Shown here in pieces: positions 47,829-56,672 of a DNA stretch of 64,000 nucleotides. Position 1 is the stretch's first letter. The number at the start of each line of letters is the position of its first letter. The notes under the pieces were generated by a model. It saw only the letters and a program-made list of their open reading frames with translations, was not told the origin of the DNA and ran no database searches. The stretch comes from Prostheceraeus crozeri (lineage: Eukaryota; Platyhelminthes; Polycladida; Euryleptidae), in the NCBI GenBank assembly GCA_907163375.1, contig CAJQUW010016952.1:1-64000 (forward strand), written 5' to 3'. Made by a program: the position numbers and the translations under genes.

Positions 47829-47880
47829 ACATATATACTTTCATATTCATCATTCATTGGCTGTTCATTCTGATTGGTTG
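47829..47880. promoter_or_regulatory. Promoter region, right end of the virus-like element
   Basis: A minus-strand TATA (AGTATATATGT, 47829-47839) lies about 170 nt before the polymerase leader ATG. Just beyond it are ATTGGCTGTT (47857-47866) and a second GATTGG (47872-47877). These are inverted CCAAT-type boxes in the orientation and wording of the left-hand promoter. The gene at 47935 reads the other way, so this is probably bidirectional, though its plus-strand TATA is weak. Confidence 0.5.
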
Positions 47881-47934
47881 CTTGTTTATACTAAAGAATT
47901 AGAAAACATTTCAAAGTTATTATTCACAGTCAAC

Positions 47935-48384
47935 ATGACAAGCCCTCCGACAACACCGAACACAAAATTCTCTTCTCCATGCTCATCACCAAAGGCGCTC
48001 GTTGCACCAAACGCTCCAACGAAGGGGAAGGTGGAGAAAATATACCGACTCGATAATATTAGAAAGTTATCATTACCAGCGGACGACGAAGAGGAGAGTG
48101 TATGTGAGAAGGAGTGTCACGACTTAACAGGCGTGAGGTGGAAGTATCTGCAGTACGATACTGATGATGTGATGGAGATCACCAGCACCAAATTCCTCCA
48201 CCAATTATGGGAATGGTACACCCCTAACTCCCAGCCACGAACTATGGCGGAGTGGGAGTACATCGACAAAGTGAGGCTCGCGGTAGAAGAACGATTGAAG
48301 CAAGTGAACTGTTTTTGCAATCTATGTGAAGCCAGACTCTGGAACGATATTGACGATGAAGACCTTTTGAAATACATGCCATAA
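47935..48384 (+). CDS. Small Cys-motif gene at right of the virus-like element
   Basis: 149 codons from the ATG at 47935, chosen over the upstream ATG at 47857 because that one overlaps the promoter boxes. The N-terminus is Ser/Thr/Pro-rich (TSPPTTPNTKFSSP), then a basic APTKGKVEKIYRLD block that resembles the blocks of the left-end gene 38791-39192. A Trp/Tyr-rich helical domain follows, then CFCNLCEARLW near the C-terminus, which resembles CCGCKVELW of the gene 38250-38543. The stop codon overlaps an AATAAA (48383-48388). No known family; the frame is open. Confidence 0.5.
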   Translation: MTSPPTTPNTKFSSPCSSPKALVAPNAPTKGKVEKIYRLDNIRKLSLPADDEEESVCEKECHDLTGVRWKYLQYDTDDVMEITSTKFLHQLWEWYTPNSQPRTMAEWEYIDKVRLAVEERLKQVNCFCNLCEARLWNDIDDEDLLKYMP

Positions 48385-48388
48385 TAAA

Positions 48389-49358
48389 TTTTTATTTCGT
48401 ATTATCTTTGCTTTCATACTGACTTACTTGAATGGGGCTTCAGTGGATGATTTAACCATGTATACTTTTTCATTTGGAAATAGTAGCACACTTAGTTTAA
48501 CTTGCAATTCTTATAACATTTCATATGGATGATAATGGTAGATGAAATAGTGTTAAATAAAATTAAGATAGCTTACATGATTCTGGGATAGCAATCGACT
48601 GCGATCCATGTGTAAAGAGCTTGTTAGACTACGGAAGAGAGAAGTGTGTTATGTTGCGTGTGGCGCGTCAGTGTCCTCCCATTTCATTCCAATCATCAAT
48701 TCATCTCATTGATAGAGACAGGTAGAACTCATGGTTCTCATAACGTATGCAATGGATAGTTTATAAGGCAACCTTCGACAGCTGGCTAAATGTCGCCCTG
48801 GCGCGAATGCATACTACGTTGAGACAGAGGCAATCACTTGCAAACATGACGCAGAGAGGTTTAACAAGATTGAACATTGCCGAATGTCCCTTGCGGTATA
48901 CATAGCTACGGGTTTCACCGCCGCCCTTTACAGGAACGCCCGTCGAAAGGAAGTATTACACCGAACTTCATTTGCAACGTTCAAGTTGACTGATAGCAGA
49001 TTCAACTTAATGATAGTATTCGCCAGTCTGAAGACTGCCCAGGGCAAACCGCGAGGAGGTTCTATCATGTCTTGCCCCATGGTGGCCCCATAAGGCCCGT
49101 TTGTGGCGTTCTCGGGGTGTGTGATAGGACTCAGGCTTGCTGTTTCGACTGCGGCTCCGGCAACGGGGCGGGTGGTCGCTTCTCTTGGATGTCTGTAAAG
49201 AAAGAAGTAGTGAGTTATCATCTTACATTTTAATTTAGTCATTTTTACTTACAGATCTTCTCGGACGCTTCCTCATAAAGGAAATTCGAGATCGGATCAC
49301 GATGATCGAAGGTGAAGTGTAGACACTCCACCCCTTTCTTCACCCGAGAGTAGCATTT
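48389..49358. other. Unassigned DNA, right flank of the virus-like element
   Basis: 48389-48880 is AT-rich with nothing recognised. From about 48880 the sequence becomes GC-richer, with overlapping open frames on both strands (48884-49093 +, 48928-49242 -) and no family resemblance. I found no inverted repeat matching the left side of the virus-like element. Confidence 0.4.
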
Positions 49359-49751
49359 CTACCCTCTTCCACGCTCGTACAAGAGAGGAGTTTCTGCTAC
49401 TCTCCCCTTTCTAATAGGGATGTGCAGACGGCTGGAACGCACCCTTCGATCGCGATCCACCAGCTGCGCCGAACGGTGCAGCTCGTGGTTCGTCTCGACC
49501 ACCTTAGCCATCTGCACACAGAGTCTCTCTACTTCCTCCTTCAACCTTCGTATCTCCTTCTTCCTACTTTCCCTCTCTGCTAGCAAAGCCTCTTCTCTGG
49601 CTTTCCCCTCGAGAGTCTTGAGCCTCTCCTGCTCCAACTCGCCATCCCGCTCGCTTAAGCTCTCCTTCACCTTCTTCATCTCTCCGGCCACGTTCTTTAG
49701 GTCCTCATACTTTGCCCTGTATGAGAAGGCCTCCTCCTTCAACTTCTCCAC
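49359..49751 (-). CDS. Coiled-coil protein fragment, unrecognised
   Basis: 130 codons on the minus strand, very rich in Glu, Lys, Arg and Leu with heptad spacing over most of the length (KLKEEAF, ESLSERDGELEQERLKTLEG, EIRRLKEEVERLCVQ). A short basic C-terminal tail ends in RGRG. In the same frame the open stretch continues upstream beyond a TAG near 49757, so the listed ATG is probably internal. GC content and codon use differ from the AT-rich surroundings, which suggests an unrelated or transferred sequence. It could be part of a degraded mobile element or a host gene exon; no catalytic domain is visible. Confidence 0.35.
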   Translation of the reverse strand: MEKLKEEAFSYRAKYEDLKNVAGEMKKVKESLSERDGELEQERLKTLEGKAREEALLAERESRKKEIRRLKEEVERLCVQMAKVVETNHELHRSAQLVDRDRRVRSSRLHIPIRKGRVAETPLLYERGRG

Positions 49752-50644
49752 CTCTTTCTATAGTTTATCCCGTTCAGTGATCACCGGCGGGCGCTTGACA
49801 GAATTGCGACATTGCGTTGCAATTCCGCTCGCAGTCAATTCCGCTCGAAGGCCTTGTACTGATCACTAGGGAAGTGAAAGATCTTCCCCGATACCCGCTA
49901 TTTACAGCTTAAGACATCATTGTCACTGCCCCGAAGTGGTAACAGCAACGCCGAGTCAAAGGTAGTGAACAGTAGCTGGGATCTAGCCCCTCAAAGCTGC
50001 CTTAGACTTAGTTAAATTTGAAATCTGATAGCAGATTTGAACTCAGCATACTTGAAAACCTTGAGGAAACATCCCAAGTTATTGCTTTGATCAGCTTGAT
50101 AGCAAGCCGTAGAGAGCTTGATTCACCAGCGTTTTGCAATGGAGATGTTTAGAGGCCACCCATGACAAGATAGCTAAGACTCAACCGATTGGCGTTCAAA
50201 GTGCTACGTTGAGAACTGTGTCAAATGCCCAACATGAGACATGAGTTGTCCCAGCGGTTACGGTCTAAAATATGACACACTCCCTTGCCACACTTATCAC
50301 TACGGCATCGTCCGCCGTCCCGAAGGAACACCCTGTCAGTGGAATATTACAGCAAAACTCTCCGTGTCTTGCTCGCTTTCAGTGAAAAGCCGATTATACC
50401 ATGAGACGACTGGCTCGGACATCATTAAAAATGCTTTCATTGACTTCAGCAGGGTCGAAAACCCCAGAAAACCTCCAAAACTAGTGAATTTAAGTTTTTC
50501 AACATTTTTTAAGCACTACTTATGAAATTTTATAAGTAGTCTGTCACTTAGGGCAGGTCAATAGCGACCGAACCTTTTTTGAATCAAGTCAAACGGACTT
50601 GTAGAAGCAAAGTTACAAGCCTTTAAAGTTTTGGAGTCTTTTAT
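49752..50644. other. No recognised gene
   Basis: GC-moderate sequence with a 94-codon open frame at 50241-50525 (+) of no known family. No promoter, RNA gene or repeat I can support. Confidence 0.35.
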
Positions 50645-50706
50645 GGCCTGGAGACGAAGGCCATCTCCTGGCTAACCTCTAAGTCTGACGCCTGAGCTAT
50701 CATAGT
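50645..50706 (-). repeat. Truncated tRNA-derived SINE-like sequence
   Basis: On the minus strand, ATGATAGCTCAGGCG resembles a pol III A box and GGCCTTCGTCTCC a weak B box, 30-40 nt apart, as in the copy at 27965-28055. It abuts the left terminal repeat of the next element. Part of the resemblance could belong to that terminal repeat. Confidence 0.3.
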
Positions 50707-50840
50707 GCAGGAAAATTAAATTTTTACCCCGGCAAAATTAGGAGAAAGCTGGATTTTTGCATATCGATAGTGGTTTACGTGTTCAACTTTAGGTTAAAAG
50801 TCCCAAGAAATATACTGTGTGCTTTTCGAGAAAAATAAAA
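50700..50840 (+). repeat. Left terminal inverted repeat
   Basis: Matches the reverse complement of about 54025-54180, with clear blocks AAAATTAGGAGAAAGCTG (50735-50752), AAGTCCCAAGA and TGTGTGCTTTT, separated by small gaps. Diverged but collinear. Confidence 0.6.
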
Positions 50841-51032
50841 ATAAGTAAAATAATACGCATCATACTACTTATATTTTTCAAACTCATAAAATATGATCTC
50901 AATGAAATGTACATGCATTAAAAAAGAAGAACAAGTCAATATTTTACAATAGAAATCCTTTATTGGGGAAATCAAGTCCATTATCGTTATTAAGGATTGC
51001 TTTCAATGTCATCATAATCGAAAATTCATAAT

Positions 51033-53693
51033 TCACTCATCATCCACAGTGTCCTGAGCTTCTGATGTCGTTTCCCTTGAAACTTCGATGTGTGGTGCAT
51101 TAAGGCAGAGGTTGCCCAGGCAGTGACCACACATAACTGAGCACGGCAAACCCAGTTTTCGACAACTGCATGCTTTTCCGCATAATGTCTTGCATTTGCA
51201 AGAGATGATCTTGAGCACCTTTTCAGGGGCTGGAAGTGACAGAGTCAGAATTGGACTTAGTTGATTGTCTGATAATTCTGATAAGTCAAAAATGTCAGAT
51301 CATGGGATGAGCATGCTTCTTTACCTGCTATCTTACTTAACAGAGCGTTCTCTGATAAATTATGTAATCCTTCAAGAAAGTCCGTTCGAAACTCACAGAA
51401 ATTTGATGTGATCAGTATAACCAATGACTGATACGCATGTAAATGAGCCCGAATTGATCGTTCGTAAGCATGACCAGACATCATTTGATATACTCGTATG
51501 CTGTTCTTTGCATAAACTGTTTGCCACATTTCTTCAATGCCACTTCCCTCCATGATATATCCTATCGTTCCTAAGTAAGATAAAAGCAGATGGAAGCCTC
51601 CTAAACTAACTATGACAGAGGATAAGATATCATTTTTTGTCAGCGGACGCAGTGATTTCAACGGTTTTCAAGTAAAGAGGTTGATCGAATGTGACAATGC
51701 AGCATTGCTTTTTAGCTGTACATTCTTCTGCCGCGAATCTGAGAGCCGAGAAAAGGGTAGTCAAGTTTCCTGGTTCCAAGTCAATGAATGGAACTGCCAT
51801 CACTCGACTGGTACTACAAATCGTGCCGTCGTCAACTGCAATTTGCATATAGCCATTCCAACCAACTCCTGAGCTTCCGGTATCAGCTTTAGGTATTATA
51901 TTGTGGATCCATAACATGTCAAACTTGAACGCCTGGGATTTCTTTATAGCGTATTCAGTGGCTGCGTGGACATTTAGATCCTCGACAAAGATAGTTGAGA
52001 GACCTGAAACTTTCGGTTTCCTGTAATGGTGAATTGGTATTTCATTCTTAGACTTGGTCTTTGTCTCTTTGGTAATTCGTGGAATATCAGTGCCTACACT
52101 TACGGCAGCTGAAGGAGTCACGCATCGAATACCTCCCAATGCATGAAATGTTCCCATTCCATCTAATGTTCGTGTATTGACATCAGCATTATCGAATACA
52201 AATTGAAAAGAGCCATTTTCACTTATTTTTGGAATTGAGTTGACCATGGCTGAGTCTTGATATTTCATGGTTTCTGAGTATGAGCTGCAGAATCCCATAC
52301 CCGACAAGATGTCAATGAGAAGCCTAGACCCATAGGTTCTGTGTAGGAAAACAGATAAACCAATTTGTATGGTAATGTGAATGATCTAGGTGGGCAAGCG
52401 AACATCACCGCATGGTTAATTGTCTTACGCCTACGAATGACATTTGATGAATTACTGATAGATTTGCTGATCAAAACATTGTCGGTAAATATTCGCAATG
52501 AGTTGGGAATCAGATGACTATCATCTGCGTTTATCTCATCCGCATTTGGGTATTTTGAGCAGTCTAAATACATTTGGCGAATATCCTCACGAATTATCGC
52601 TGCTGCAGCTTTCACAATTCTTTCGCGCTCTTTTTGTTCGTCTAAATCTCTGTCAGTGTACCATTTGTCTGAAAGAATTTTATGCGCTGTGTCTTTCAAC
52701 ATGAGAACGTTTACTTTGCCGGGGATCGCAGTTATAGTAATACGTGGACCATACACTCTAAACCAGCACCTCCTAAATCACACACTAAAGCAAGACACTA
52801 TTCGTAACTAATGAAAAAATCCTAAAGCAAAGCGTTTTAGGAGGTTAGCGCACTAGGGCTATTGTTCTCTTTAGTATGTCAAGATTCTATTTCACGCAAC
52901 CTCCCAAAATTCTAGTGTGTCGTGCTTTAGGATGCAGGTTTCTTCGATTTTAGGAGGTGCTGGTTTACAGTGTAGACTTCAAGAAGCTTCCTCTTTAGAT
53001 GTCTCTCGGAATGAACGAATTCATTTGCATCAGCAAAGCTTGCCATAATGCTACGCAACTCATGGATAGTAAATTGACAGTCATCATGTTCGTCAATATA
53101 TTCACATAACTTATGAAAGCTATCTGCAGATGCGCTATTCTCAGGCCTACCTGGCTCACATTTGGCTTTCTCTTTTGTGAACTGAACGTAGCAGTCGTGG
53201 TGGTAACGACCGTCTGAGGCCACTAAATCAATAACATGGCAAATTCTTTGAAGAATATCATTGCCCCATTCATCATGGCGATCACGTGCTCTTTTTAAGA
53301 TTGTGTCTCTTATACTCAAGGTGCGTGCCAGATGCACTTTTCTTCTTCTATGAACGGCATGCTTTGAATTGTCAGCTACTGCAAGTTCACCGCAAAATAG
53401 ACAATATGTTTGAAAATTAAACACCGCTTGCTGATCGATCTTAATCGTGGAACAGTAGCGGGTCTACCCGTTTTAGATGGCGCAGTTGTTGGACTTCTAC
53501 TTCTCTCTCTATCAACATGGCGTGTGTACTTTCTCCTGCATTCAATATGAACCGTGATTTCACTAACGTTTTTAAGAGCCTCGCCTATTCCATCACATTT
53601 GCTATTACTTAGTTCAATAATATTCGCAATGTCTCTTCTAACAGTTACAGTATCCAATAAATCTAGAGAATCTCCACAAAATATACATGTCAT
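51033..53693 (-). pseudogene. Large Cys-rich transposase-like protein (unnamed family), broken
   Basis: Reading on the minus strand from 53693: an N-terminal zinc motif (CIFCGDSL with VHIECRRKY), a second one (YCLFCGE with GRYHHDCYVQF), a helical region, VNVLMLKDTAH, a HAVMFACPPRSF segment, then VFDNADVNTRTLDG and a TFHALGG motif, VTFDQPLYLK, and LGGFHLLLSYLGTIGYIMEG with a HAYERSIRAH helix. The end is a tesmin/CXC-like cluster (CKCKTLCGKACSCRKLGLPC, CGHC, LC). The spaced DNAD, TFDQ and later acidic residues could form an RNase H-like DDE site, which is inference. From memory, similar proteins are common and uncharacterised in invertebrates. Frame shifts occur near 53420, 52330 and 51650, a MITE interrupts it at 52754-52972, and a stretch seems missing before the CXC end (about 51250). 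Confidence 0.55.
52754..52972. mobile_element. 219-bp MITE with TA target duplication
   Basis: Inverted ends CACT(C/G)TAAACCAGCACC continuing CTCCTAAA (24 bp, one mismatch) are flanked by TA on both sides (52752-52753 and 52973-52974). No coding capacity. The CACTG start and TA duplication fit a Tc1/mariner-superfamily MITE. It sits inside the transposase-like gene. Taking the element and one TA out leaves the host reading frame continuous (LLEVYGPRIT), so it landed in a then-open gene. Confidence 0.85.
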
Positions 53694-54024
53694 GTATTGC
53701 TAATGTCATTGATTTACAATTTACATGCCCTATATGATTTATAATAATGATTCCAGATCAAATGCACGTGAAACAGATGATCGAAAGCCGAAATCTGTAG
53801 CAGATCAAATTCCCGCGCTCAATTAGCAGCTTCGCATTGGACATTGCATTCACGTCATTCCATCAGAGGAACCAATGAGAAGAGAGCTGATAGAGCCTTT
53901 CCCGTTGAACGTCAAGCGACATCGCTACAATGGCTGTTACGTATAGGATGATTCACCAATCATGTGATAAAAATAACTTGATTTAGAGAGAGAAAACTGT
54001 GGACAGCACAATGAAAGTTGGCAT

Positions 54025-54180
54025 CTTTAGGACAACATTACTAAAAAAGCACACAACGCATCTCTTGGGACTTTGGACACGTTCATTAACACAGCATGAA
54101 GTTTAAGTACACCAAGTTTCAGCTTTCTCCTAATTTTGTCCGGGTTACGCCTTTATTTGGTCTAATTTTACTGTACTATC
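54025..54180 (-). repeat. Right terminal inverted repeat
   Basis: Inverted partner of 50700-50840. It is slightly longer near its outer end, with an extra CCAAATAAAGGCG-type segment on the reverse strand. Confidence 0.6.
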
Positions 54181-54339
54181 ATCGGAGCTCAGAGAGACGA
54201 CCTACCTTTGGCAATATCTCGTCTTAATGACAAGTCTCTGTCGGTTCCCAGCTTATATAGTGTGTGGCGATCAGCTGATGACGTAATACCCATCATCCAA
54301 ATCTTTAAATCCGTCTATCTCCGGTTCTAGTGCCCCGAT

Positions 54340-54910
54340 TGAGCTGGAAATACACAATTTCCATGTAGAATTCGACGCTCAATCCGAATCTGGCCTCCGT
54401 TTTCCCATCCGATGCTTCGTTTTAGCTCTACAGCCCAAAACGTCCAAAATTCTAACTCTGTCGTTTTTTCGAGTAATGTTGAAAATTTTTTCTCTCCGAT
54501 TGACTTGAAACTCACCATGTTGATAGAGAATTTGACGCTGATTCCAAATCTGAAATCCGTTTTGCTCTCCGATGCTTCGTTTTGAAGCTACAGCCCAAAA
54601 CGTCCAAAATTCTAACTCTGTCGTTTTTCGCCAATCTCCCAAAATCTTAAATGGCGTCTCACATCTAAACGAAGACAGATATGAACAAGCCGTGTCTTTC
54701 AGTGAATTTGTCTCACTCTTAGCTTTCAAACGAGCTATTGCACGATAAAATCCATCCACTAGAAGCAAAGTTGGAAGATCGGTGCCGATGGGAGGGGGGA
54801 CGTCAGCGAAAATTTTTCTCTCCGATTGCTTTCAAAGTCACCATACAGATGTAGAATTTCACGCTGAATCCGAATCTGACCTCCGTTTTCCCATCTGAAC
54901 ACTGCTTCCA
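54340..54910. repeat. Degenerate tandem repeat, about 160-bp period
   Basis: The phrase ACGTCCAAAATTCTAACTCT recurs at about 54440 and 54600. Each copy is preceded by a CTCCGATGCTTCG or CATCCGATGCTTCG phrase and an AATCCGAATCTG or ATTCCAAATCTG phrase. A third, partial unit lies at about 54805-54905. The open frames seen on the minus strand come from the repeat and are not a recognised protein. Confidence 0.65.
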
Positions 54911-54984
54911 CTCGAAACATCCCATTTTCAACCCAACATTCATCAGATTTCACGAAAATCATAACACACTATAGCCTCAAGTCA

Positions 54985-55170
54985 AAACCTGGCGGTCGCC
55001 CAAGTCCACCACGACACTCTGTCGTTTTATCGAGGGGGGACGTCAGCGAACCTTTTGGACCTACCTGGCCGGCAGACCACGACAGACCTCTGTCGTTCCA
55101 GAGGGGAGGGAGTCAGACTCGAAGCACCACGGCGGCCGACCACAACCTCTGTCGTTCCAGAGGGGGGCGC
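54985..55170. repeat. CTCTGTCGTT-phrase repeats
   Basis: CTCTGTCGTT followed by TTATCGAGGGG or CCAGAGGGG occurs three times at 55016, 55088 and 55148. The same CTCTGTCGTT phrase occurs in the 160-bp repeats upstream (54456, 54616). GGGGGGACGTCAGCGAA is found at 54795-54811 and 55035-55051. This is a mosaic of related degenerate units. Confidence 0.5.
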
Positions 55171-56087
55171 GCCGGTCGGGTGTTCGCCGTTTTATTACTA
55201 CTCGCTTCTATAACTTTCCGTCACTATATTAAGGAAATTCGCCACGCGCACGCAGCTGAGGAAGTTCGGTCACATTGTTGGCAGCCTGGTCGTGGCCGCA
55301 TTCGCGAATCGCGAGCCATGACTGAGGAGCAACGGTCGATAATATTCTCTCGCTGCGAACTGTTGATACCTGTGACTCAGCGTCCTTGTTTAATAATTAT
55401 TATCCGCCCATCACGTGGGACAGATAATAGCTGTAAATAGAATAGACAGATAATAGCTAATAAGGTAGCTGGCACTCTTCGTTCTCGTATTCTATCGAAC
55501 CCGTCTTTACGTTGACTGCTTAATATTACAAAAATCAGCGCATCAAGAGGATATTTCCACTTACACACCTTTATTTATTCATCGTCGGTTTTGTGATCGT
55601 CTACGTTTTTTCATCATCTTGCTTAGTTATCATGCACAACATGGAGCACAATTCGAAAATGAATACTCGCATGTAGTCAGTGAGTTCTTCCACTCAATGA
55701 AGCCCTCAAGTTCCTTTGATTTTTGCATCAGAATTAAAAATGCAACTCTTGGATCAAACTACAGAAAAAGGGTAAGCTTCTAAATGTTTCTAAATTTATT
55801 TTGTCAACTTACAGCATTTAACTGCAAGTCTAGGTACATGTATATTTGGAAATCCCGAAAACAAAATCAAAGGAGAGATTTGGTCATGGATTTGGGTTTA
55901 TTGACCATGAACACGTAGAAACATTTCTATTATTGACTACTGCTATATCTGCTCTTAATTTTACAAATACTAAAGAGCTACTAGCGTCATAACTAAGCTA
56001 ATTTACTGATAACAAAATATCTCAATTCCTCTTAGTTCCTCTTAGCAGAATTATCACATTTTAGGAGTCCTACCAATACTTTGAATT
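55171..56087. other. Mostly unassigned, with one exon-like stretch
   Basis: 55600-55771 (+) holds an open stretch that ends at AAAAAGG/GTAAGC, with a plausible protein-like translation (SEFFHSMKPSS, DFCIRIKNATLG). Its acceptor was not located and no family was recognised. A short GACAGATAATAGCT repeat occurs at 55419-55433 and 55444-55458. The rest is AT-rich. Confidence 0.25.
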
Positions 56088-56280
56088 CATTTGTGTAATC
56101 GAAAACCCAAGTAAAGCAATGTGTTCCTTGATAGTTATAATATTTAGTTATATATAAAAAAAGCTTTATATAATTTTTATAAATATTTATATATATTATT
56201 TATACACAGTGTATATATAAAATTTGTTTATATATATCAAGAAACACATCGTTTTACTTGGGTTTTCCATCACACAAATG
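56088..56280. repeat. Inverted repeat (hairpin element, about 193 bp)
   Basis: CATTTGTGTAATCGAAAACC through CCAAGTAAAGCAATGTGTT on the left is matched by its inverse at 56235-56280, with few differences. The arms are about 45 bp and the centre is AT-rich. Probably a small fold-back element; no clear target duplication was read. Confidence 0.65.
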
Positions 56281-56668
56281 ATGTCACATGCCCAAGGCTT
56301 ATTCACTTTGAATTTAATATGAGAATATGCATGTATATCAATTTTCACGACGACGTTTCTCGCTGAAAAATCGATCAAAAGTTGATTATGTCGTCAAAAG
56401 AATCATAATCAAATTGGAATATGTTGAAATGGTAATATTTTTTTTTCAAATTCGTAATTTCTGATTGCTTACATTGAAAATAGCACAAGCATCTGGTTGT
56501 GTTGAGACAAGTTGCATGCTAAAAACTTTAGAAACTATTAGCACGAAAGAACTTAATTAGCGCATTAAAACCATTTTAATCTAGCACTTCAATATTTAGA
56601 TATGTAGCATACTTGTGCAACAGTATCAATGTTTGGATGACAAGTAATTGAAAAAAAATTTGAAACAG
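56281..56668. other. AT-rich spacer
   Basis: Nothing recognised before the TTAA target of the first piggyBac element. Confidence 0.5.
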
Positions 56669-56672
56669 TTAA

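Larger units (their letters stand above)
38250..48388. mobile_element. Virus-like fossil element (Polinton/adintovirus-like by DNA polymerase)
   Basis: About 10 kb of genes that belong together: a small zinc-ribbon-like gene (minus) and a divergent small gene (plus) at the left, a spliced Cys-rich gene, an acidic serine-rich exon, a structural-type gene, a long minus-strand protein-primed family-B DNA polymerase gene, and a small gene at the right. I see no integrase or packaging ATPase, and I could not find terminal inverted repeats or target duplications, so the borders are the outermost genes. It is broken, with perhaps five or more breaks overall. Long readable frames suggest it is not very old; it cannot be dated from one copy. 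The family assignment rests on the polymerase and is tentative. Confidence 0.6.
50695..54190 (-). mobile_element. TIR-flanked DNA-transposon-like unit of unassigned family
   Basis: Left and right ends (about 50700-50840 and 54025-54180) are inverted copies: both hold AAAATTAGGAGAAAGCTG, AAGTCCCAAGA and TGTGTGCTTTT in the same order, plus an outer ATAGT(G/A)CAG. Between them one large gene runs on the minus strand (51033-53693). This is the layout of a class II element. The outer few bases and target duplication are not certain. A 219-bp MITE is inserted in the gene. Frame changes and a probable internal loss show the copy is not intact. Confidence 0.6.

Noticed and set aside
49359-49751. Retroelement structural protein
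   Set aside because: Coiled-coil character alone is not enough, and no neighbouring protease, RT or terminal repeats were seen.
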